This document shows positions 21,402 through 32,415 of a stretch of DNA of 64,000 nucleotides, piece by piece; position 1 is the first letter of the stretch; the number at the start of each line of letters is the position of its first letter. The stretch is from assembly GCA_944990035.1 (NCBI GenBank), contig CALYLX010000042.1, positions 1 through 64,000 of the forward strand, written 5' to 3'. The position numbers and the translations under genes were made by a program. The DNA is from Clitopilus passeckerianus. Its lineage: Eukaryota; Basidiomycota; Agaricomycetes; Agaricales; Entolomataceae. The notes beneath the pieces are model-generated. The model was given only the letters and a program-made list of their open reading frames with translations, made no database searches and had not been told where the DNA came from.

Positions 21402-23194
21402 TCATATGACTATCATGCCTACACTTTTGATGTCGACATTTCGCGGCAAGGACAAATGAAAGGGAACACTCACACGAACGGGAAGGTCAGAAAATGAGAT
21501 ATTCCACACCAGATCGTGGAGCATTCCGACGTTAGGATCATCCTTATCTGCAAGAGGAAGGTGAACCAGCGCCAACTTGAAATCATTCTGGTTCACTCGA
21601 CGCAGATATGCGATGAATGCAGCCAGAACAAGCCTTCCCGACGTCTCTACGCCTTGAATCTCTACTGAAAGAGGTTCGGTGAAGTGAATCGACCGAAGTT
21701 TGGGGAGGTCGTTGGTGTCCACAGCTCTCCGAGAGCGGGATAGCCACGATAGGGCTGCGGCCCTGTCTGCGACGATCATATCGACCTCGGGGAAGTAGAT
21801 TCCAGCGACCATACTTCCAGCCTTGATGCCGTGAAGATGAAGAGTCTGTACATGATCCCGAACAGGGGAAAGGCCAATGAAGCCGTTCTTGATGGACGAG
21901 TAATCCTCCTCAGTTAAACCATACATGGTATCTGTTAACCTCAGCGTGAAGTGAAGTTCCCGAATACTGCGCTCCTTGCAAGCCGCAATCCGCATGCTGC
22001 GTGGCGAAAAATCCTCTATGATAAGGCAACGCGGATAAATGGGGTCTGGCGTTGTAAGTTGAATAATCAGCCTCCTGAGGACGACTCCGAGCGCTTCAGT
22101 GGTAGGCCTCCGGAATTGAAGGGCTAGGTACGTCTGCGGCTGCTGTGGTAGTTCCAAATGCTCCAGCAGGATAGAAGCGAAGTCGGAAGGCTGGCTGATG
22201 GAGAGTATGACGAGGTTGCCAAGGCGGATGGGCGCCATGGGCTCAATGAGTTGTTCCCGACGGTGGTCAAGGGGAAAGGCAGAGTTCAGTGTGAGCTCCT
22301 TCAGTTCGCTCATCCCCTAAGGATGTTCATAAACTGGGAAACGGTCATGTCAAGACGAGCCGACACCAATTGGAGGTGGGTAAGGCGACTCCAAAGAGGA
22401 GACTCCGGAGGTAATTGGCAGCCCTCCAGGGAGAGTTGTCGCAATTGAGCGGCTGTGCCTGCAAAAATGTTTGAAGGGAGAGATGGTGCCGTGAATTGTC
22501 GAAATATGCGTATGGCAAAACATCGAAGATTAGGCGCAGGTTTCGTCAAATCCTGCAATACAGTATTGATGTGTGGAACGATCAAGGAGAGTTCCCGTAT
22601 TCTGAACAACTCTCCGAATATGTGTTCCATAGCGCTGTGTCCGTCAGGTGTCATGTCGAAACAATCTACCTTGACGAATAATTGGGATTTCAGAGAACGA
22701 GAGATCATTTCTCTCGTCCATTTTGGTCGACGTGATGGAGAAAGCTGGGTCCAGAATTGAGGATCATTGATCATGATTTGGCGCCACTCGTGGCAGACAT
22801 GGGTGATTGATACCCATTCCAAGAGGTCGAGAGGTCGAGGAGAACGGCTTGGGTTTGACAGGTGGTAAGGATCCACGTAGTGCTTTACAAGTAGCGAAAA
22901 GATGTGATGGAGGAGTTCCGACGGAACACGAGAGATAGGCGCCAGCTGATAGTTCTGATGGCACTTTAATGCGGCGAGTTGTTTCGTGAGAACGTCAAGT
23001 CTGTGGAGGTTCATAGAAGTCGCTCCGGAGATGCTGCCAATTTGGCGGGTGAGGTAGGCAACCTGACCCTCATGTTGCTTGATAGCTTCGAGAACTTCGT
23101 CGCAGTGTCTACCATCTGGGTGGCGATCCTCACTGAAGGCTTGCCGTAGGAGATCATCAACACGACGTAGGTGCATGTCCGTGTCGGTAGCCAT
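21402..23194 (-). CDS. F-box protein with LRR-like C-terminus, interrupted by a one-base frameshift
   Basis: ATG 23194 (MATDTDMHLRRVDDLLRQAF) opens a coiled segment and then the F-box: LAPISRVPSELLHHIFSLLV, EWVSITHVCHEWRQIMINDP and QFWTQL. An LRR-like region of the kind common in mushroom F-box families follows. The frame ends after VSQFMNILRG at 22312, while the adjoining frame begins at once with MSELKELTLNSAFPLDHRRE and runs to 21402. The two halves fit as one protein (about 598 residues) if the run of four C on the plus strand at 22314-22317 had one more base. As an SCF adaptor it would recruit a substrate to Skp1/Cullin. Whether the shift is real or an assembly error cannot be decided here. 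Confidence 0.75.
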
Positions 23195-23739
23195 TTGTGG
23201 AGGAAGGTTATTTCCGACGGTCAACACGGCGGGGAGAATGGATCTAACGATGGGATAGACGGCGAGCCTAAAGCATTGAGTTCATTGGAATTGGGGTAGA
23301 GGAATGTATGGAATCGAGAAAAGGCAATTCGGTAAAGGGGAAGCTACATGTCAAGGTTTTCGGTAAAGTCGGCGTTGCAGATTTCCGCAGATATCGCAAC
23401 CTGGCCTTCGTGGGAAGACTTCGGATTTATTCAATCAATGCCGGAGACCTGCGACCCGCGTTTCCATGCTTTCTGCGCTGACCGTCTCGTCGATATTTTG
23501 GCTAGGAGCTTGACTTTGTTCAACTTGCAACGTTCTTCCTGGCAGAGGAAAAGATGGAGCCTATAGTGTTCTTACTATCCTGATATCTTCGATCAAGGGG
23601 TCTTCCGGGTTCTGCTAAAGAGTCAAAGCTGAAATTGACATGCTGACCTCGAGATCCCCGCTCCCGATGCAAGAAACGGTTCTCATTATGTCAAGAAAGA
23701 ACATCGCCGTTTCTCAATGACTTTTCTTGAGGCGTCTGC
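23195..23739. other. Divergent intergenic promoter region
   Basis: It lies between the F-box gene (-) and the hypothetical gene at 23740 (+). No gene or repeat was recognised. Confidence 0.4.
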
Positions 23740-25199
23740 ATGGGGAAGTCATCCCGTCCGACGTATTACCAGAGCGGTTCGTTGGCTCCTGCGACCAAGG
23801 CGATGGTTCCACGATTGAGCGTCCCTCCTATTGCATTTTTACGCGGCAAACGTAAAGGACGGCTGAGGAGCCCCTTACAAACTGAACACTCGTCGGAAGA
23901 TGAAGACGAAGAAGATCAGCTTGAGACGAGTTCAGAGTAGGAACCTTCACGAGGACAACGACTTGAGCTGACCCCTGAGCTCTAGTCATTCACCAGGGCT
24001 GTCCGAGCCAGCCAACAAATCCAAGGCTCTACCTTTAGACCGCGAGGCTCGAGCCAGAATCCGTATTCTTTTTCGAAGGGGGTATAGCTCGAGCTTCATC
24101 CGTCAAAAACTCCATCACAGCCATTTGACAGTCAAGAAGGCTCTGAAGGCGACCGAAAGTGGCTTTGACGAGGACTACGCCGGTAGTCACTTTCTGAAGA
24201 AGTACCTTGGGCCAAAGGTGAGCACGGCTCCTTGTGTGGTTGCACGTAATTGGAAAGTTGATACAACTTGATGCAATGCTTAATAGGGAACGGTAAAGGT
24301 CAATGCATCCTGGTATTTCGAGCCAATTCTTGACTAATGATCTATCTATAGGGAAAACCTAACGTTTCTCCCCCTCAATCGGTGAGTGTTCAATCACCAA
24401 GCCTCTCGACCGACGTTGAAGTTTGATTCAGGCAACCGTATCAACCAACCGTACTGTCAGAGTCACACCAATGCCTTCCACGTCTGGATCTCCACGAAGT
24501 AGTACGAGCCCACTGAGCAGTGATTTGGAAGTGAAGAGACGCCGAGCTGTAAGCATAAAGTTCTTGACTCTCCACTTGATATTCCGGCTGAATATAACTC
24601 AGAGAAGGCCTATGATTATTAGCGTAAGCTTTGTTTGTGAATGGGCCAACAAGAAGTAACGTGGCTCCAGGATTCTGAAGAGTCTGCAATTGCTCCAGAA
24701 ACCCAGCAAGGACTCCTTTGGAGGGAACGTGGCATCTCGAATGTAAGAGATCTACGCCATGTTAGTCCGAAAGAAATGCAAGGGGTTGGCGCTCGTTATA
24801 CTATGGCAATGAATTCTGGTTTTTCGGTTGGTAGCTACTTTGCTGATAAAGTCTGTGGAAATGACAAATACCAGGGAAAGCCGCCTTCGAGAACGATGGA
24901 GCAAATCACCTTTGCGTCAGATAGCAATCGTGAGAGGACGTCAACGGTGAATATCTCTGACTGTGGTCAAATTATAGTATCAACTGACAACGCATCCTCT
25001 CAGAAACGCAATGGGCAATTTGAGACCGTATGTGTATACACGTGGGTTTCATTGAAGGAAGTGCTCATACGGAATGCTGCAGGTCGATGTTCCGGAGAGA
25101 AGCGAGGACGAGATTGAATATATGGGGTGTTTGTTGAAGGGTGTGCCAGACCCGGTCAGGATTGTCTCTCCTACTGGTGAAGTTATCTGGCTGGCTTGA
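23740..25199 (+). CDS. Hypothetical protein with a helix-turn-helix-like segment
   Basis: ATG 23740 begins a basic and then acidic exon (FLRGKRKGRLRSPL, SSEDEDEEDQLETSS). An intron with donor at gtaggaacc joins to exon 2, reading LPLDREARARIRILFRRGYS, SSFIRQKLHHSHLTVKKALK and FDEDYAGSHFLKKYLGPK. The pattern LFRRGYSxxFIRxKLxxSxLTVKKAL is what a helix-turn-helix looks like. Several tiny exons follow (GKPNVSPPQS; VRVTPMPSTSGSPRSSTSPL; a KRRRA cluster), and the last exon ends VDVPERSEDEIEYMGCLLKG, then VIWLA, with TGA at 25197. A DNA-binding or nuclear role is inferred from HTH plus basic patches only. The exon order in 24640-25080 is tentative. Confidence 0.5.
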
Positions 25200-25335
25200 C
25201 TCCCAGCAGTAGCTCAAATGTCGCCGAATACATCCATCAGAATGTTTACATAACATGTTGTCGATTATCCTGGGCACGTTGGCGAAGCTAGCGCGGTCGT
25301 GAGTCGGACACGATGGACATGCCTCGCTTGTGTTC

Positions 25336-26680
25336 ATGCACTCTGTCTACCTTCTCAGCGTCCTATTCTGCGCAGTCAACGCCCTCCATAATGTCACTCT
25401 CGATGATAATGACCCTCAAATAGCTTACAATCCCCCTCAAAGCTGGGTCACCTCGGCAAATTCCTCCCTGGACGCAGGTGGAGCCCACAAGTTGACACAG
25501 GATCCGACAGCAACCGCAAAATTGGTGTTCACAGGTAAACGTCGCACTACTCGCTGTTTGCACCAAAGTTGAATGAGCTTCTAGGGGTCGCAATCTACTT
25601 CTTATCCCCTCGGTGGCCATACAATGTTAATACCCAAGTCTCCTTGGATTCAGGGCCTCCCATACTCATTGACCTCGTCGATCACTCGGTACCCGCGGTC
25701 CTTGAGGGCCCGGAGACTGCACCTTCGCAGGTGGTTTGGAATGCTACTGGATTGGCAAACGTGCAACACACCCTTCTGATTTCGGTCGGCCAAGGCCAAC
25801 CATACAGTATTGTGGACACATTGATGTAAATTTTCTGCTTTTATCATTGTCATGTCGTCTCTGACTACATTGATGAAGCTATACTGCCTTAGATCCCAGC
25901 GACGCATCATCCACGTCTTCCATGTCCTCAAGTTCTCCGAGTTCTACTCCGCCCAGTGCTACTCACGCGACTACATCATCGACGAATGGACAAGGCCATA
26001 CCAGTGCGACCTCGAGCACTAATCAAAGCGGATCTTCGTCCACGCATGTCCTTCCTATCATCTTAGGAACTGTGCTGGGTGTGGCCGCCCTTTCCATGAT
26101 CATCATTGGCCTGTTCTTCTGCCGTCGCAGACGGAAGCGGCCGACCTCAGAAACATGGTCCGTCGCTGGAACGTCTAATCCTGCGCTTGATACCCCAGCA
26201 ATATCTACGTCTCCCCACATTTCCTATCCGGAACCCTATCAGAATAGCCAGAACTGGTACACCCCCTCCCATCCCTACTCCAGCGCCACTCTCTCGCCTT
26301 TCCCTGGAGCCATGGCACCAGCTACCGCTGCCGCCTTGGCACGACCATATTCAGACACGGAAGACCAGAATCAATGGCAGGGTACGACTGGTCAAATGAC
26401 TGAGAGGTTCAACAACAGAACGCCGAATCGATATCAGCCCAGCCCGCTTTCGACGATAGCTGAAACGTCTCCTCAACCAACAGTCACGCCTTTGGCCCAT
26501 TCACCAGCATCCCAGGAGGAAGAGCTCAGAGATACACAGATGCCTGCTGCCAGCGGTGCCTACGCACCTAATGGCCCCGATGGCCCACAGCACTATACAC
26601 CTTCGGATTATCCGATATCCATTGAAGGGAGATGGAATGGGCACCCTTACTCGCAACGGCCGCCTACTTATGGTGATTGA
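25336..26680 (+). CDS. Single-pass membrane protein with N-terminal ectodomain and Ser/Thr-rich stalk
   Basis: The start is ATG 25336 (signal peptide MHSVYLLSVLFCAVNALHN). Three exons with introns at about 25535-25584 and 25826-25880 encode the protein. The ectodomain of about 150 residues is beta-rich and carries N-glycosylation sequons (HNVTLDD, WNATGLANV), with the typical VAIYFLSPRWPYNVNTQVSL and HTLLISVGQGQPYSIVD. A Ser/Thr stalk leads to one membrane helix (LPIILGTVLGVAALSMIIIG), a basic stop-transfer (CRRRRKRP) and a long Pro/Ser/Tyr-rich cytoplasmic tail. This architecture is frequent in Agaricomycetes; its ligand is unknown. Localisation at the plasma membrane is inferred. Confidence 0.8.
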
Positions 26681-26819
26681 AGGAATGCTTGCCCTAACGA
26701 GACCCTCAATTATTCATACTATATCACACGAATATTTACGAGCAATTTACGAATCTTATTCAAGAGTCTACATACAGACATATTTTAAGGTCTAAATGGT
26801 TGGATTACTCATGTAGAGG

Positions 26820-27610
26820 TCAAACGCTTTTCCTGCCTACAGATACCATCTCGCAAACAGAATTAAGCCACTCTTTGACCTCACTCCCCCAGCCCCCAAA
26901 TCTCCTCATCTTCCTTTCGTTGACAGAGGTGCCAGTGAGGATATCCATGCGCTGCAGCCTTTCTTTCTCGATTCGACGATGTCGCCAATGGTTGCTGAGG
27001 CACCACCAGACAATGCTGTCCTTCGAGAAGAAGACCTCGCGAAAGGTTTCTGGGCATCCGGGAGAGCAAGGCGCCCTTACTCCGACTAGACGATAAAAAG
27101 TGCGGAGAATGAGGCGGGGAAGGTATAGGATAAGAGGAGGGTCAAGCCCTAAAAGGATGCAAAGTCAGGACAACAAACTGAGAAAGGGAAAGGGCTCTTA
27201 CATATTACGTCCGTGGCTTCATCGGTCACAAAACCAGCTCCTTTGCTCGTATAGTTACCGTCAATAATCCAGCCTTCGGGGTGAGCATTCATGGTTTCGC
27301 GAATTCGGGTTACGAATTCCTCCTGGGGGCATTGTTCCCACCCGGGGCGCCAGAAGAAGGTGTCGAGAGAAAAGAATGGAACACCCAGGATTGCAGCCAG
27401 TGCATTGCCTGCGGTGGTCTACAAGGATGATCGAGTGAGCGTTAATAGGGTCGTCCACTGTGACACACCTTTCCGACGCCTTAAAGCGAGTGGATCGACA
27501 GGTCAGTGGATGTCTATGCTGAAAAGGGCCGACTTACCACTGTTTCCGACAAGATGGACGCGGTAGCGACCTTGGTTGTCGCCCAACAGCGGTGGGAGGT
27601 TGAGAGCCAT
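26820..27610 (-). CDS. P-loop NTPase, adenylate-kinase-like, with Walker A split by a micro-exon
   Basis: Four exons (27610-27538, 27469-27479, 27418-27202, 27148-26820) encode 209 residues. The protein begins MALNLPPLLGDNQGRYRVHL. The Walker A motif GNSGVGKTT is assembled from exon 1 (GNS plus G), an 11-nt exon 2 (completing GVGK) and exon 3 (TTAGNALAAILGVPFF). The text then gives SLDTFFWRPGWEQCPQEEF, HPEGWIIDGNYTSKGAG, the Walker B-like DVIWLDPPLILYL, RTFYRLVG, and a C-terminal LTGTSVNERKMRRFGGWG helix. The layout (GxxGxGK, SLDxxFWRPGW, WIIDGNY, WLDPP) is that of small nucleotide kinases or topology-modulation-like P-loop proteins in fungi and bacteria; the substrate is unknown. Its 3' end faces the membrane-protein gene. 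Confidence 0.8.
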
Positions 27611-27689
27611 GGTTGAGCCAGAGAAACAAGGCTGTGATCCTTTTTCAACGGAGGCTATGAGGTTGAGTCAAGGACTAATATCGGTGCCG

Positions 27690-28407
27690 CACCTCAGGCC
27701 TCAGGGTCTAATATTGACGCCATCGTGCTTTCTGGACAATCGTCGAGGAATTCAAGGTCAAAGCAGCGACAATCATGGTCCTTGACGTCGGGATGAAAGT
27801 GCCGTAAGATGGTAGGCAAACGCGGTAACAGCCTTCGAGCTGGGGAGGTCAGGCAAAGCACTCGACCAATAATCCAGGGGCGAACCGCACTCCTCTTGGC
27901 TACATTCTGAACTAGTTCACCTGCATGATAGATGTCCCCCCACTCAGCAGTAAGCGGATCACCAGGTCATTAACATTCCTCCCACAGATCACTCAGCGTT
28001 TCAGAGAAGCCAGAATTGGCTATATTGAAGGTGTTCAGAGTGGCAACTACGGAAATCTCGAGAATATCGAAATCTTGAACGGTCTTTCAATTTGGGATTG
28101 ACAGTTTGACGTTTGATGGTTTCTGCACAAAATCACGTCCAATAGTTCTGGCCCGACAGTAAGTGACGGTGGTGTTGCAGAACATGTCAATCATTCGACT
28201 GAAGCGTGCATATCCCAGGATGGTCAAGCACCGCCAATCAAGGTAGTAACAATATCTAAGAAACATATTACTCTCCTTGAGCGTATTTCTCTTGGGCTGA
28301 ACAGGGAACACGAGGTGGAGTACATACAGGCTCGCTTTCCATCTTATTCTTGCATGCTTCAGATAGATCATTAATTCACCCAAATTCGTGCCATTGCAAG
28401 GATGCAA
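27690..28407 (-). pseudogene. Degenerate coding remnant (unidentified)
   Basis: Several minus-strand stretches look formerly coding but are broken by stops and frame changes. One is the 106-codon frame 28087-28407. Another reads DILEISVVATLNTFNIANSG then FSETLSDLWEEC just downstream, and a third reads AEWGDIYHAGELVQNVAKRS, WIIGRVLCLTSPARRLLP and CRCFDLEFLDDCPE further on. The style is reminiscent of F-box/LRR proteins, but no F-box is visible. The surroundings, 27611-29102, hold no intact gene; a run of ten G lies at 28572-28581. Confidence 0.3.
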
Positions 28408-29102
28408 TGCTTTTGATAATAGGGGGTAAGTGTGGGATTGACTCTGAGTGAAGAGGTCACAGGATACTCTGTAGCCTGCGGCCCGTAGGCAAAGGAAATG
28501 ATGTGAAATAAACCGCAGGCCAATCCCAGTCCTGGATCTTTTAGTGGTGCGGATAAACAGAAACGCCTAGTGGGGGGGGGGCGTTCTCGTCCCTACTGGC
28601 TGCAATAGGCTGAACGCCTGTGGCCCATCGTTGACGAATGCGCCCTCCAGCAGTAGCATCACCGAGTACCACGGATGTGAGCGAGCCTCCTTGGTCATCG
28701 TCAGAACGAGGAGGTCATCTAAGTGACAACTCCTCGCGCCGGAAGGAATTCCAACATTCACCTTCCCCTGTGGCTGGGCGAGGAGGTCATGTGAGTGAAT
28801 TACCTGACCCATCCATCAAATTATAATCTCACCAGGAATAGGTTTCCGAGACGGTGAAGGGAGCACAAGCAGACAACAGAAGACATAATCATGATATGGC
28901 AATGAATGATTTCAGTTTGTCGGGAACGATTCATCAGAATCAGGTTAGAGGACACATGAGAATGTCACGGATAACCGGAAGAGAGATCTGGGGGTTCAAC
29001 CGGGAGAGAAGCTCGCCAGATTGCGCTGCGGGATTGAAGGTCGGTACGAAAGTGAACGGAAGGCGACATGTATTGGTCAGGTAAATAGAACATGCATGTA
29101 AC
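28408..29102. other. Non-coding stretch upstream of the remnant / downstream of Lunapark
   Basis: No gene was recognised. It contains the G10 homopolymer at 28572-28581 and short chance frames only. Confidence 0.35.
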
Positions 29103-30350
29103 CTAGGAATGATCGACTTCCATCATCTGCGCATCCGGCACGGCATCATCCTGAGTAGGTTCTGCGGGTTCCGAAGAAGTCTTTGCAACACGAAGAGGAG
29201 AGGGGCTTGACGTAGAGGCTGGAGGGTCAGGTTGAGTCTTCGCCCGCTTCCTTGAGTTAGCGGCGGGATTGAAGTGGTTACACTTTGGACAGACATATTC
29301 TTTATCGACAGTTAGCTGGGTTGGGGCGGGAGAATTGAAGAAGGGCCACTTACGGGTTTCAGCCCACATGGTTTCCTTCACCAAGCCATTATGTGAAAAG
29401 CATTTCTCGCATATGAGGGCATAGCGAGAAGCGGATGCGTTTGGTGTATGGTCATCGTCGCCAAGTAATGCATCAGCAACCTTGTCATACCACTTCTTCA
29501 CTGGAGGGCCGGAGGGTTGAGGGGCAGCAGGGTAACCAGGCTCTACAGATGCGTCAGTGAGTTCTACATGTCTGCAAGTCAAGACAACACGAACTTGATG
29601 GAGGGTTTGAAGCGGAAACAGGGGTTTCCAATATTGGACCCGGCTGGGTTGGTAATGGTCGTTTCGGCGTGACGGGTTGCCGCGGCGAAGTAGGAGGTAG
29701 GCCATTGACCATCCTTTGCCGCAAACCGGGCGAGTTGGGAGGGTCGTCATAACGCTGGAGGAGATCGCGAGTGGTATAGTAGTTGGTTTTCTTCTTGATC
29801 TCTTCAACCTTTGATCGTTGCTGCTTTCTAAGCTGCTGTAAGGTTTTCTCTGTTACGAATGTCCCATAAGCTGGAAGGATTCAAAATAGTGTAGACCCTC
29901 ACCTTCGGCATCGCCTTTCCTTGCATACCACACTTGAACAATTCTGCGTATAAACAGGATGCTAAACGAGATGAGTACACGTTGACCAGAAATGGTTTCA
30001 CACTTACATTATCGGGCCTACTAGAACAGGCGTGGCTTGAATGGCTTTCTGCACTGCCTGCGTCCGACTGTCGCTGCTATGCTTGGGTAACGCTCCAAGA
30101 TACCATAACGTCATGTATACCATCCATCCAGCCAGAGTGTAGAGGGTTACAAGGAGCGTGGAGCGGCGTTCCCGAAGGCGAATTTCAGATAACTTTACTT
30201 CTCTCTTCTGTATATCAGACGCGAGATTGGATAGAACCGACTCCCAATCTTCGTCGGATTTCCGCTGATTCTGGAGGTTAACAAAGAATTGTAGATTTCG
30301 TATACAAAGAGCTCGCTCACCTTACTAAATATCGACCAGATAAAAGACAT
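29103..30350 (-). CDS. LNP1: Lunapark family protein (ER three-way junction stabiliser)
   Basis: ATG 30350 gives MSFIWSIFSK before the first intron. Next come NQRKSDEDWESVLSNLASDI and a coiled segment (QKREVKLSEIRLRERRSTL) running into the first hydrophobic hairpin (LVTLYTLAGWMVYMTLWYLG). A second membrane segment (PVLVGPII, SILFIRRIVQVWYARKG) and a coiled coil (KTLQQLRKQQRSKVEEIKKK) follow. After a Pro-rich linker comes KKWYDKVADALLGDDD and the Lunapark zinc domain: RYALICEKCFSHNGLVKE, then across an intron YVCPKCNHFNPAAN (CxxC...CxxC). The C-terminus is acidic/Ser-rich. Lunapark proteins sit in the ER membrane with both ends cytosolic and stabilise tubular junctions. The domain order and Cys pairs make the assignment firm. 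Confidence 0.92.
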
Positions 30351-32415
30351 AGTCCAGTTTAACCAAGAGACCTAAGAAGTGAAAAAGAATGAAGAGATTG
30401 GAAGGGACTTCAAGTGAAGAACGGACTCATAGACGATTGCCACAGCAAGAGGCCACTGCCAGCCAAACACGCAACGTCAGATCACGTGGTTAGGTCACGT
30501 TCACAGCCACCTCCAAGTCAGACCAAGTACATCGAACGCGTTTGACAGTAACCTTCAGAGACTCCCTTGACGGAGCTTGTAAATGTAACAGCAGATTGTC
30601 GTTGAAGCACCACATGAAAACCTTGTCCCCTCTGTTAACCTAGACTTCTGTCATCGAAGCTCTGTAACAAGCTAGACTAGATGGTTCAAGCACGCAGAAT
30701 GGCCTCATGAAACTGCCAGCAGCACCACATGCGCCACCTATTTTGGCGACGCGTCTCCTTCATTAATCATTTTTGGTCGCTACAGCGGTAGGTTATTTAT
30801 CACGAAGCTGTGCGTTCGGAGCATAGATGGGACCGACTCCATACACTCCGAATCAAGACAGATTTAGGATGGTGACTCACGACGATCTTGACCTCTTCCA
30901 GGTAAATTCATTTGATGTGGATTGTGCATCAGGGCTACTGCTCTTGAGGAATATCTCCGGCGGTAAGATGGTGCTCGAAGAGCCTGACTCGGTGACTTTG
31001 TAAGCTCTACATGATGTCCCTAGTTGTCTGGACATGCTCGATGACCGAGCAGCTGATGCACAAGGACTGTGGATATCAACCTACCTTGTTCGCCCTGAGT
31101 AGCCTAATAGACTGCGGCCCCTCAAACACGAATAATTCGCCAAATCTTGGCAAAAATATCATGTCGAACTCCTCGATTCGTACCAGCGGCTATGTCACGT
31201 ATCACTTTGACAGTTCATTGCTGCCTTATTCAAGTCGGCACCTCTTCTCATCACCAAGTATTGCGGTTGTGGTCACTTGCAGCTTCTCGCTACTAAACTC
31301 ACTCTTGCCTGGCCCTTGTGCCTGTGCATATGGAAGATCATTGGTGTCTTCGTCATTCACTGAGAATCTCCATTACCACATTAAGCACATTAAGCACCTC
31401 CCTACACGGGTCGAGTTTCGCTACGAGTTGGCAGATGGTTGTTGACAGTTTATGACAACGTGTAGGCGTGGAAAGCCGATGAATGCAGAGATTGCTGGCC
31501 GACTTTCTCAGACATATTCCGTTTACGATCTCATTTGGGCCCGCCGGAAGCGAGGGCTAGTCGGCAAGCCCGCCTCCAAACTACCTTCGCATCGCCTTCT
31601 GTGAACAAAAGTGGGGAGTCTGACCAAAGTTGATGCCGAGTTTCCAACCCAATCCAGTTCAGCTCTGACGGCATGCCTCGGGCCGGCTCCACTATCTCCG
31701 AATCAACAGTCCTGTCAAAGGTTGACCCTCTTTGTTTCGACTGGACAGACCAAACATCAATGCCGTTCTTTTAGGAAATGGTGAGAATGGCACAAGTCTA
31801 GACGAACGTTGTAATTCTGCTGCTTTGTTTGGATGAAGCGACTAAGAATGCACGAAAATTCTTCGTTTATTATGCTCAACCACTGCATTCTGCATTCAGA
31901 CGCTAATCCCCCTGAATAGGCGGAGAAGATCTGCTGATGATACTCCTCGCTCTTTATGGTTGCTACGCAATGCCCCGAGACTCTCGGTAAGGGAGAAAGT
32001 AGGGACCATCGCTTTACGTCAGTTCCCAACCGAACCATTTGCTCCGATTCTAACGAGGTCCAGTTTGCCATCTGCATCAATCTCAATGCCTTGTCAAGGG
32101 CGTAAACTGGCCCAACCTGCTTTGAACTCCCACCTCTCGGAATTTTGACAGATAACAAGCTATGCATCAGTCTGGTTTCAAGAGGCCTTGTGCTGGCTTG
32201 AATTACCCTTTTGTCAACATGACGATACCCCTTGTAGATCCTCCGATCTAATCTTGCACGGTTATCCAATAGAGAACCCGATCTTACCACACTACTTAAC
32301 GCATGATTTAAGTCGCAAACAAACCGCCTATTCTGTCCTTGCAATCCTCTCGACTCCTCCATAAAAAGGCGGACTTCATCCCCGCCTTCATATTCCATTG
32401 CGCACTCTTTCCACA
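30351..32415. other. Long divergent intergenic region (Lunapark / GATA factor)
   Basis: About 2 kb without a convincing gene. A 58-codon frame on plus (30827-31003) begins MGPTPYTPNQDRFRMVTHDD. A 246-codon open frame on minus (31757-32497) overlaps the first exon of the GATA gene and has no recognisable domain. The length is consistent with a large regulatory region upstream of a transcription-factor gene. Confidence 0.4.
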
